Part shown: one piece after another, positions 1 through 12,200 of the stretch
Numbering within the stretch: the stretch's first letter is position 1
Layout: each line of letters opens with the position of its first letter
Notes under the pieces: model-generated
Told to the model about the DNA's origin: nothing
The model's database searches: none
Seen by the model: the letters and a program-made list of their open reading frames with translations, nothing else
Translations under genes and position numbers: made by a program
Assembly (NCBI RefSeq): GCF_030247195.1
Contig: NC_080672.1
Span: 392,415,037-392,479,036 of the forward strand
From: Topomyia yanbarensis
Lineage: Eukaryota > Arthropoda > Insecta > Diptera > Culicidae
Direction: 5' to 3'
DNA length: 64,000 nucleotides

Positions 1-96
1 CCGCTACGCGTAACGCGAGCATATTGTTTTACTCTCGTTTCCTGCAGGAATTGATATATATTATTCTGTTCTCTTTCCAGATAGATTTGCCTACAG

Positions 97-134
97 TAAG
101 CCAGTCGTTGATCGGTGCTTCAGCTGTGCGGTTG
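97..134 (+). promoter_or_regulatory. Candidate Inr+DPE core promoter of the SCOT gene
   Basis: The sequence CCAGTC at 101-106 is close to the arthropod initiator TCAGTY. If its A (103) is +1, then +28 to +32 is GGTTG at 130-134, which fits the DPE consensus RGWYV at the required spacing. No TATA box is evident. The start would give a 5' UTR of about 107 nt before the ATG at 210. This is an inference from short motifs, without transcript data. Confidence 0.4.
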
Positions 135-209
135 AGGTAAAAGGTGAATTTCTAGGAAGTAGTTTCGTGTCATAGTCTTCTAAAGTAGTTGGATTACTAG
201 TATTTGGAA

Positions 210-284
210 ATGGCACTCTCACTTTGCACCGGTAAGGTTTTTACCGCCTTCCGGATCAACCAGCGGACGTTTCAAGTAACTAAG
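210..284 (+). CDS. OXCT1: SCOT exon 1 (start codon and presequence)
   Basis: This exon encodes 25 residues from the ATG at 210 and ends with AAG before the strong donor GTAAGT at 285. The peptide starts MALSLCTGK and is rich in Arg/Lys and hydroxylated residues with no acidic residue, as expected for the first half of a mitochondrial targeting peptide. It joins exon 2 in phase 0. Without transcripts the exon rests on the start codon, the donor quality and the fit of the presequence. Confidence 0.8.
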
Positions 285-3200
285 GTAAGTTGTTTTGGAG
301 GACTACGGGTTCTGCTATATTATAACATATGTTTGTCGTTTATGTATTATTACGACGTTGATTGAATTAATGCCCATTAGAGAATCAACTGGTCATATCA
401 ATGGGTAACGAAATCTGCATGCCACTCAATTGAAAAATTTACGCATCACATTTCCCACAGATTCCAATTCAGCCTTTCGTGGCATGGTCAATTTCTAATT
501 CGATAATGGAACCCGGTGAATGTTGCGTTTCTGAGCGTCACGAGTAACGAATGTTTGCTTGTTGACGCACGGTATTGATCTTTTACTTTGCAGTTGTTAC
601 TGCTCTTGTCTAAGAGCACGATATTTTTTTTATCTTTGGCCCATGGCAAGGTTGCACGCAGACACAGGAAGATATTTTTATTTTCAATCGACTGATCGTT
701 GCAGCACGTAATGTTTTTGAATATTTTATCGCATAATTTAGCATTATACGAATATTAAGGACGATACGTTGATAGGTGGTAGGGCACGATAGATATTTCA
801 TGGAAGATTATTCCATATTTTGAAGTCATGGGTTGAACATTATTGCACAAAAGCCCTCTGACAAAATGTAGAGAGATTTGGACAAAAAAAAAACAGAATG
901 GTTTTATTTGTGTGCTTGAAAACCGAGCAACTAAATTAGGTTAATAGCATTAATTATTTCTTGTGAAATTAAATTAGGTTCTCGCAAAACAGCGGTGAAA
1001 TATATGTCAGATCATCAACCACGATTTTTAGGTCAATAGTGAAGAGCCTAGGTTCTAAACTGGTTGAAAATCAATGTGCTTTGTAGAACCTTCGTAAGTT
1101 TATTGAAGTGTAAAAGCGGGCTAAACACATACATTGTAAGTTTTGAGATCTTATCCTTTGGTGTCAGATTCGGGAAGAACCAACAATAAGTGACTCTTAC
1201 TCAGAAAAGTACATGAAGACTTATATTGCCCATAATTCATGCCCCCCATTCGCAAGTCAGTCCCATGTTCTATGGGATTCCATATCTATATGGGACTGAC
1301 TTACGATTATAAGCATACATTCCACAGATAAAATCAGTTAAAAAACTTCACAATAAAAAATATATTTCTTATGGCGGAGTCCGAGTTTCATGCGCGAAGT
1401 CAGCTAAGGAGGGTTTAGTCAGTTTGTTCCAATATTTTTCCCAAAAAAAAAAAATCGCTGCGAGATTCGTTTAATATTCAGTAGAAATTAATATTAAATT
1501 TTTGAGATCGGAGGCCATGACAGGCGATTTGTCTATCACCTTTCGTGAAATTTATCCGAATTTTCAACAAAAATTTTAAAAATTGAGGAAGCTTGAAAGC
1601 TATCGTTGTTTGAAGATTACTTATTCTAGAAACTAACACTTGAGCGGGGGAGTATAATACTTGAAACTATATATAGTTTCAAATTACGTCATTAGGCATT
1701 GGTACTACTAGAAAACATCTAGCACACTAAGGGAAGAAAAAACAACTCGCCGGTATGCACAATGTAGAAAGAATCTCCCTACGTGTCGTTTACGACGTAC
1801 ACCAAACTGGTAAACAACGTTCAGCCAGGCCTCTCTGATGCAGTATAAATTCACAAACCAATCAACTGAATAATAAAATGTCGAGCCCTCGCCAGCTAGC
1901 TACTCGCGCAACCGTTGTCTGTCCGTGTATTTTAAATAAGTTTTTTTTTCTCCTTGCAACTGTATTTCTCCCGGACGCAACAGATCCTTTCCTGTCGCTA
2001 CTCTACCAAGAAGGGCTCAAAGATCTACGAAAGCGCCGATGAGGCAGTTGCGGACATCCCAGACGGAGCCAAGCTGCTGGTCGGCGGTTTCGGCCTATGT
2101 GGCGTACCGGAAAATCTCATTGGCGCATGCGTGAAGAAGGGTGTCAAAGATCTGACGGTGGTGTCCAACAATGCCGGTGAGTTATATTGTTTTTTTGTAG
2201 CTACAAATGTTCATCGAGCAAACGCGCGGTGTAAGGTTAATTGTATAGTTATTGACTATAGACAATGTCAAGGTTAGCAATAGGGTCGCACTGATAGATT
2301 GGTCTTTTTAGTATACATGGAACGCATGATTCATTCACGTGTGTGATTTTCTCACTTGTCTGGTTGCGAAGCAGTTTAAGAGAGTATAGGAGTGTGAGTG
2401 TGATAATCGTTGATGGTATTACTCCACATGCCGGTCGCAGAGAATTAGCGAAAAAAGTAATAAGGTCGTCACGGTTAGCTCGTACTTGTTAGAATAAACG
2501 GGAAAAGGTATTGGTTTTGGGCATATAAGGAAACAGGGGAATATTTAAACATATTGTTTGCTGCATTGTCCCGTGACGCTAAACTTTCGATAATTTAACG
2601 CGTAACTGTTATGCTAAAATGCACTTTTCAATTTTTTCTATTCGTCTACCGCGTATTTTGAGAATTTAATATGGAAACTACGTTAGTGAACCGCTCGAGA
2701 AATGATCTCATGGGACAATGGGTAAAATAACATAAATATACTGCCCATAGTCGCAAGTCAGAATAATTCAGACAGAAAAGAATATTTTACAAAAGTATGC
2801 ATTTTGTAGCACTTAATCCAACTATTCCTAACACTTCTTGCTTTTGAAGGAGGTAAAGTACAGGTTAAGAGAACGATAGAATATTAACAATAATGGTGTA
2901 GCAACGATCTGATAGTTGAAATATCTGATCTGAAGGTTTTAAGTATCCCTATGAAAACAGTTTTTTTTTCAAGAAAAATGGTTTCCTTAATGTTTTCCAC
3001 AATCTTTTGTTTTAGAGTTATGGTATTCTGGTTGCAATTGAAAATCGAAGAATTGACTCGCGCCTTTCGTTTTTTCCCAATTTGCAGAGTGGGCAACTAA
3101 AGCGCATCTTGTATACATGTTAGAGAATCAACTTGAGCATCATCTACACCAGTTGCTCTTTGGTTCCGCACGCTGAAAGTAGGAGAAAAATCGAAAGACG

Positions 3201-6200
3201 CAAGCTCACTATTTCGATCTTCAACTGCAATCAGAATATCGTCGGAAAAGTTGCTGTATGGTACCTATCGCTTTATTTGGTTGAAGCATACTAGTTCGAA
3301 ATTCAGTCGCTAGGGCGGGGCTGTTATCAACTTTTTAATAAAGCTAGATAGAAATGTGGTGTCTTTGAGAAAGTTGTAGGTTTTATGCAGATGCAAACTT
3401 TGTAGGTCCTGTGTGTTTCGGGATACATCATGTTTTGGTTAAAAAATTTGCTTGCAGATTATGTTTTCAAAAATGCGCCATAATTCAAAACTTGTAGGAC
3501 CTACAATTTTAGTATCTTCACAAGATATACTTGTAATTACCTGACATGCAACTTTATCGTAGACACCATCTTTCTTCTTAATTCCGTTAAAAAGATGACA
3601 GCGCCGTCCTAGCGACTGAATTCCGAACTAATATGAAATGATCAAATAAAGCGCTAAAGAAAGATAAGGAAAGGACGTGTGACTTGTGGGTTAGCCCGCT
3701 TTTGGACACTAGGTACCCCCGGGGTTACCCCCTCGAACTACGAAAATGCTCGTAAATTGAAAGGTAGTTCATGTAATGGTCTTAATTTTTCTAGACAACT
3801 AGGGTCAATGAACTATTATTAAATCGTGTTAAAATGAAAAATGTGGGTTAGCCCATTTTGGACGCCAGCCATTCAGTTAATATAACTTTTTGCAAAGGAT
3901 AAATTCACATACACTGAAGCATCCATTTATTTCCGGAATGGGGCTGAAGATTGGATGACGAAAATCGATGTCTTGAACCATTTCGTAATTCGGTTTAGAT
4001 AAATTCTCTATAATCTCAACAATATGGGTATTTTCGGAATGGGCTTTACGAATTCATGAGTGAAATCGATGTCTTGATCCATTTTGTAATCCAAGATGGC
4101 GATTTCCGGTTTAGATAAATTCTGTATAACCTCAACAGTATGGGTATTTTCGGCATGGAGTTGACTAATAAATGACGAAAATCGATATCTGAATCTATTT
4201 TGAAATCCAAGGTGGCGGTTTCAATTTTCTATAACCCAAATAACATGGGCATTTTCGGAAATGGAAAAATATAGAGCAGACATAGATACAGTGATGAATA
4301 ATTATTTCAATTAGAAAATTTTTGCTCAATCGGAAGCTGATCTTGGTCTTCAAAATGACGTCATTCACCGATTTCCGTCATTTCCTTGTCAATCCCGTTT
4401 CAAAAATAACTATATTGTTAGGGTTATTGAGAATATTTCTCAACCGGAAGTCGCCATCTTGGATTTCAAAAAGGTTCCGATTGTTCATTTTCATCATTTA
4501 CTTGTCAAGCCCGTTCCAAAATACCCATTTTGTTAGGGTTATCGATAATATTGCTGAACCAACAAATTTTAATAAGATTTTTTTACGAACTAAATTCATA
4601 ATAACGATTTTTTTTACAAACTGTCTATCTCTATTCAACGCATTAGCTCAAATGGTAGGATAAGGGTGCGTACTGCCTAGTACTCGACATTTCGCTTCGC
4701 TCTAACGCGAGTATTTTATATTTTCCAGGCCAGATTTTTATTGATCTGCTCCTTAAGGGGTTACACTACAGTAGAACACGAAAAAATGGCCATGTTTCAG
4801 AAATTTTTCTATACGCAATTAAGAAGTGAATCGAGATCCTGTCAAATGGGATTTATAGTACTAGTTGTGAAGCACAAATAAGATTTCAAGTGTTTTGTGA
4901 CAAGATGGTGTCCATGCAGCCTTTACCCGTAGACGCCTCTTTTTGGAAGGGGTCCATGGTCGGAAACCTATCTCCCGTAATTTTTATCCTAGAGCTTAAA
5001 ACTAAATGTTTTTCGATTTCTTATAACAATAGCGTATATAGGATTTTGGCGATATTCTGTTTTTTTCACGAAATGGCGCTCCTTTTAGTGAAAAAAAACG
5101 CTGAAAATGTCATAAAAATCAACGCAAAATTGCTGATTAAAAAAAATTAACCAATAAAAAAATAAAATCCTACGTACGTCGCTGGAGAAATTAATTTTGA
5201 ATATGCTGTGAAAATTTCAAAAACGATAAAGAATCATCAGTTCGAATTACGTTTCCGGTCAGCTAAAAAAATGTTGTTTCGAAAAAAACGCTATTGAAGT
5301 TTTCAATACGCTCGGGGTATCCATAAGAGGCGTTGCGGGATGGGTATAGCGTAGATGGTAAATCGATTGCCTTGTACGCAGCGCACCTGGGTTCGAGTCC
5401 CGACCCCGCACATAGGGTTAGAAATTTTTAATAAGAGATTTTTCTAACCCGAAGAGGCGAATGACCTTAAGGTTAAAACCTCTATAATCGAAATGAAAAA
5501 AGGCGTTGCGGCAGAATTGAAAATTTGTACATTTAGCAATTATTGTCGCCTGTGGTTTTTTGGTATATCATTTTCAAGATCCTAAAGCACATTTTAGATC
5601 AATAAAAACAATTTCGACTTTTTTTAAATTCTGCCGTGGTGTAACCCCTTAAGAGCGGAGCAAAGATGTTGATAATTATTTAAGTGCAATCCAGTCAGTG
5701 TAAGCCGAGTTATCAGCGATATAATGTGACATCGTGACTAATGAGATGAATAAGGGCACGTCTACCCTAAAATTCAATTTACGAATCCCCGGTCTTGTTC
5801 GTAAAGGGAGGTTCCAGTGTATTTAGTGATCCGTTTAATATTTTTACGTCCTTATTTCCAACAAAGCAATGAGAGTTCCCTATAAACTTATCTCTTTATT
5901 AGATCAAGTCACATCTAGAACAAACGTTTTTCAATGTAAAATATACATTGTGATAGAGCAAACTGAAAAACAACAAGAAAAATGTTTAATAAGATCAGGA
6001 AGAATTGGTTAAGTAGTTTAAGATTTTAGTAAAGAGTTTTAAAAGAAGTGAAAAAATAATAATCGCCGTGGTAAACAAACGTATGGAATAAGAAATATAT
6101 ACGATTATGGGCAGTATACGTCAATGCAGTGTTGTTAGGAATAATCACAATTTTATAACCGGTATCTTTTACAGGCGGTGGTACGTATTTGACGGTATAT

Positions 6201-9200
6201 CATTGGCTCCACTGATCAAAATTGATAAGATTTTTTCATTTTATTATATTCGTTGGCGTTTGACCTTTCCAGAAAATCTGTTTTATTTTCTTTTTGAGAA
6301 TTCAGATCTCTGTCTTTTTTTCTGGAAAGTTTAAAGGTTCTTTGACAATTTTGGTGTACGATTTTAACATACTGTTATGTCTGTATCATCTATATGTTCG
6401 TAAGTTTATGATTTAAAGTGAGTACAGGGTGTGCTATCTGGATGTATCCTATCTAAACATTGAACAACTCCGCCATTTTTCAGCCGATTTTACAGATAAA
6501 CACAATTCTGAAACGTTATTTAGTGACATTTCAATAGTGAAAAAAAAATAATGACGGACGAAGCTCACTTCACCCTTTCCGGCGGAGTAAATAAACAAAA
6601 TTTTTGAACGCCACTGCACGACCAGAGAGTAACATCGACGGCGCACGCTACCATTGAATTTTGGCGCACTTTGCTTGTCCACAAATGCAGAAAAAAGGTC
6701 TAAGAAACTTCTATTTTCAACAAGACGGGGCACTTAGCCACACCGTAGCCGCTACCATCAGATTCTTGCAGAGCAAATTCTCAGGACGCGTTGTCTCAAA
6801 AATGGTTCTCCGTATTTAACGGTACCAGACTTTTTTCTGTGGGGTTACTTGAAAAGTAAAGTTTATTCTAGCAAACCTAAGAACCTTGACATACTCAAAG
6901 CTATTAAGCCCGAAATGTTGCCCAATGTTATGCGAAATGCCCGCAAAAGAGCTGCTATTTTGTATCAAATGGGGGTGGTCATTTAATCGACGTTGTATTC
7001 TAAACCTGGCTTATAATAAATGGCATAAAATATCGTATCGTAAAAAAAACTTGTTTACTTGTGAAAATCGATTGAAAAATGGTGTAGTTGTTCAATGTTG
7101 AAAAAGGATACATCCAGCAGGCGCACCCTGTAGTTGAAAACAAAATTGAAAGGGCAGACCATACTTCGTAAACCCTCTTTTATTTTATTAAAGTGTAGCA
7201 TTCGGCTAAAAATTTCTGGGAAATTTATTCTGTCATTTTTTTACTGACAAATGTAGCATTTTTGGATTTTGCTGAATAAGAACCATTTGTCTGTTACTGG
7301 TTTTACACTGATAGTTCATTTTTGCTGATGATTTCGGAGGAAATATTTTCGTCCAAGTTTCTCATTTGAGCTCTACTTTTGCCCTCTAATAGTCTGCCCT
7401 ACCGATTTTTACTTTGGATCGCTCATGTAGCATGCTTAAAACACACATTTCAAACCTCATAAATATAATACTGTTAACATATCGTCGCTTTTGTGCTATC
7501 TTATGACAAGCGCCATTTAGCACATTTCGAGAAAAACGATTTTTAAAGTTTGAGATTGAGAATATCATGAAACTTATAAATAGTATAAACAACCCAAAGA
7601 ACTATGCTATATAAGCCAAGACAAGTTTCGGCTTCACTGTGTCTTATCGGCATAAACAGAACTTCTGCTCGGACGGGACATCACGTTTGACCAGTTGTTC
7701 GATTGAAACACAAAGTGTATTTTAGTTTAAGAGATTTGCGTCAAGCTGGCGCTAATCTATTCCGACAAAAAAGTTAGTGTCGGTTTCTTATGAAACGAAG
7801 TCGAAACGCACCATGGAATAATTCAAAGAAGACAATTAATACTTCTATCTATTCTGTACTAATCTCTCAAATATTACGAAGATCGGTTGATGACTATGAT
7901 GCGAGTTTTTACTATAAATGAAAACAAAAGTTGCACTCACACGTGTTGTAGGTGTGTATTGGTGACAATTTTTGTATGGCGTGTCATAATCGTGCATGGA
8001 AAATATTCCATAGAAAAAAATCATCAATTATTAACTTTTATTCATATCTTTGGCCTTATTCGGTCTATAAACAATCGGTAAGATGTATTTTAAAGGAAAT
8101 GAGTCAGTGAATCTTGAAAAACTAATTAGCCCAGGTTTTTGCGTTTCGACTTCGTCTCTTCAGAACCACGGCACTTGACAAATGCACCGGGCTGACGCTA
8201 AGTCCAAAATTAGAAACACTACTTGTGAACACACTAAACCGACTTCTAACTTACGATCTAAGCGAAGAGGTTCTGTTTGCTGATGAGACATAGAGATGGG
8301 TGGGTATGAGATTTTTCGTACCCGGACCCGACCCGAACCCGAATATTATTTTTGTAAGCTTACCCGAATCCGACCCGTACCCGGATTTTATAAAAATACA
8401 AAACCCGACCCGTACCCGACCATGAAAAAGAATCCGAGCCCGATCCGTACACGATATTAAAAAACATTACAAACCGTGCCCGACCCGATCCCGATTTTCA
8501 ATCAATAAATTTAACCTACTTGATTCGAAGGAGTAGGGAAGCCCAAAGGCTAGATAGCGGTATTTTCATTTTTTAAGGAAATTTGCTCATTACGTTCGAA
8601 AACTCACCCATGGATTCTACAAAACAAAATGAAATACATCATATGAAAACATATTTTACATAATTTGAGGTAAAAAATGAGATACAGTGCCATGTGCCTA
8701 ATACAAACGAAGAAAAAGGAACTCCGCCAACTTTCGCCTTTCACGAACTAGGCCTAGGATCTCCTATTATTACTCTAGTTTACAAAATAAAAATAAAATT
8801 CTGGACATCAATATATGACCTCCAGTTTCGATGTAAAATTGTGTGCTGAATCCGAACAAGAAGTTCAAAAAATTTATAGTAGAACAGTTTTCGAGATAGA
8901 GTAAAAAGAATAATTTCTTCTTTAAAATAAAAAATGCGTTCAGTAAAATTCAAATATCTTAAGATATAGCGCACCGATATGAAATATTATTATGTTAAAA
9001 TAAACGTAAAGATATGTACTTTTGGTCTTCCGAACAATTTGTTTTAGTGCGACTAATAATTCTGACGTTATTTACGAAATCATTTATCCAAATGATTGAA
9101 AACTTCAGTTCAGTAAAGGGATAAATCATCAGAAAATTGGTACTAAATAATAAGCATTATATTTACACGTGTCATACACATTCGGATATGTATGTACTAA

Positions 9201-12200
9201 ATTCGTTGTAAACTACACGCTCCATAGCGCCGGTATATACATATCGGAAATTTATGACGGGGAAAATGTTAAATGCTCTCACTATCTTCACGAATGGTGG
9301 CTTATCTCCCTATTTTGTCACGTTTTGTTCTACTAACAATTTATTTTACGTTAATAAAACGGCTGGAAGTTAGTAATTTGAAATTATACTGGATTCACAT
9401 AGGCTTTTACAACTTATCGATTTCACTGCACTGGTCCACAAAACCTCTATATTAAAATGCATTGCAGAAGTGTTACGTGCGTGCGCAAGTTACAAAATAT
9501 TTTAAGTTCTTCAAATTAAAGGATAAAAAACCAAGTTCAAAAATAGTGAATGCTGAAATAAATCCAACAAGAATACATTATTTTGAACCTCAGATTTTGA
9601 GGTTTTAAAACTAAAATGAGTTTTGTACGAACTGCAAGATGTTGTTCTAGGAAGGAAAAGAAATTATTAGTTTTACAAATAATTAGTTTTTCAATACTTG
9701 ACGTATGTACTGGTATGTAGTAAAGTTTGTATTATCATTGCACAAAACATATTCCGGGAGCTAGACTTTCAAGATATGAAACTTTATGACGTGTGAGGGT
9801 TGAGTTTACAACGAATTTTGTATCATAAGCGTGTTATTTTCTGTATAACACGTGTAAATATTACCAATCATTCAATGACTTATCACTTCAATGAGCCTGA
9901 AATTATTGTTGTTGTTGAATATTACCACAACTCAAAATCTCTCAAAATTCTTCATTTTATTTTTTTAACAGTGTTCTAATAGAGAACCCTTCATCTTTTA
10001 TGAAACGAGCCCTAGAAAAAATGGAGACGGTTCAATACATTGACCCAGAGAAACTCAAACAATTCCTATTTTACAAAAAAAAAAATGAATAACTTTCTAA
10101 ATTTTCGTCTGATTCAAAAAACAAGTGTTTATTTTCATAGGTTGTTAGCTTTCAGTTTCTTTCAAAAAAATATTTTTTGAATTTTTTTATCTTGCCCAAA
10201 ATTTTGAACAAACGCTCATTTTTCTAAAAAAAAGAAAAATTTAAAAAAAAACTCGAAATACGATCAGAACTATTAGTCGCACTAAAACGAAATGCTCGGA
10301 CAACCAAAAATACATGCAATTACCTTTAATTAAACATAATAGCATTCCATGTCGATGCACTATAACCGTATATATTTGGGTTTTACTAAACGTACATTTT
10401 ATTTTGAAGATGAAATTTATTTCTCACTCTGACTCGAAAACTGATCTACGGTAAAATTTTTGGACTTCAATTTTGGATTCAGTATACGATTTTACATTGA
10501 AAATGACCATCAGCTTATTGAGTTCAAAAATGCTGTAAACTAGTGTTATCTTTCGGCATCAATCTTTACATGTGAACGAAACCAGAAATACCACATTCTA
10601 GATTCCTCTCGGCAACAGCATTTGACATGGAAGCTGCCACTAATCACGATGTATTTAGTGATATGCGAGGACATTTTTTACGAAACTATTTTACCTTGAA
10701 TTCGGGGTATATTTCAGTTTATATGGGGCTTCTTTTAGTAAATTTTCGATAAGATCAATTCTTCCAAAAAACATCTAAACAAACATCAATTTTATTCTAA
10801 CCAACTTCTGTCCGTCTTGATTGTATTGTATAATGTATTAAATGATCTTACAATTGAAAAAGGTACAATTTATCTGCTTATTTTTGAATAATCGGAATAA
10901 TCTTGTGTATCAATAAATTTTGTAGTAACGCTAAACATTTTTGTCAATAAAACCATAAAAAAAACTAATTTTTTTATGTTTGATGGATAATTTAGACTAT
11001 TTTCCTTAAACAGGTCGATAGAAGTCACGCAATACATATCTTTCCCATACAATGTTTTTCTTTCTGAATGTTGGAAAGATGAAGGAAATTTTCAACATTA
11101 ATACTTCAAAAATGCTCGAAGAACTTCACGAAAAGCAATGTTTCCCTGTTTAATAGTACAGTAAAATTTAGATTATGAACTTCCAGTTCAAAATCTATGG
11201 ATAGTCCCGTTCATTCGATACACGCTGATCTATAGGACGACTATATGTCAAAATGGGAATATAACGCTTGTTTTAATATTTTTCTACAACGATAAGTTAT
11301 CATTTTCAATATCAATTGGCGGGAAAAGGTCTTCCAAACATTCATAAACATTTATATGGTAAATGCAAAATATTTCGTAAAAACCCGACCCAACCCGTAC
11401 CCGGTGATAACAAAACCCGAACCCGCCCCGATTCCTACGGGTATGGGTTCGGGTCGGGTATTGGGTAAAAATACCCGTACCCGCCCATCTCTAGAGACAT
11501 ACTGAAATCGAACCTTGTTTTCAGCTACGCAGGCGAATGCAAGCAAAATGCAATATTACTCCCTAAGGAGAAAATCAGCTGTCCGCGAAGAAAAATATAT
11601 TTTCTGAGTGCATATTGAAATTTCTAGTCTTGTTCCTATTAAACTAAAAATAACATATTGATGGTACGCAGAATCGATGTTTGTCTGTGGGGGTCCGCAG
11701 CAACCCAGGGTAATTTCTAAGGTGTCTGTGGCACGAAAAAGGTTGAGAACCGCTGCTTTATACATTTACTTTATAAATCGAAATTTGCTAATATTGAAGC
11801 TGAAATTTACAAACTTCGGCAAATATTGAAACATGCGTTTCTTTTCTGTTGACCCGTGAACTTCAAAATCAACACCTCGAAACAGTAAGGTAGACCAACT
11901 TGTAATACGACACCTCGCTATAGGGCAATCACTCAATTAGCACACAAACCACTTCGTCTACCGCCATGATCAGTTGCACTGGCTCCAACCAGCAAGTGAT
12001 TAATATGCCACGACGGTTCGATAACCCAAATATTTGAAAATTTAAATAATGAGAATAGCCTGCCATTTTTCGCAGGTCATCACAACCAAACGAAGTGTGG
12101 TTAGCACCCGTCAGATCCGTGACCAGTGCGACCGGATTGAACCAGCTGCTCGGGTATGGTAATTATGCTTGCTATCCGGTGGTTTATTACGTTGAGAGCT

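Noticed and set aside
1954..1983. ATG at 1954 as the SCOT start
   Set aside because: It lies in the polypyrimidine/acceptor region. The ATG at 210 gives a proper presequence through a phase-0 intron, and CAG at 1981-1983 is a good acceptor.
5340..5411. A tRNA-like sequence with A and B boxes
   Set aside because: It continues into a SINE body with an A-rich tail and is flanked by an 11-bp target duplication, so it is a SINE head and not a tRNA gene.
11914..11936. Sequence resembling the phage T7 promoter (TAATACGAC...CTATAGGG)
   Set aside because: The middle differs and has extra bases, which breaks promoter spacing, and the flanks are ordinary insect DNA. I regard it as chance and not vector contamination.
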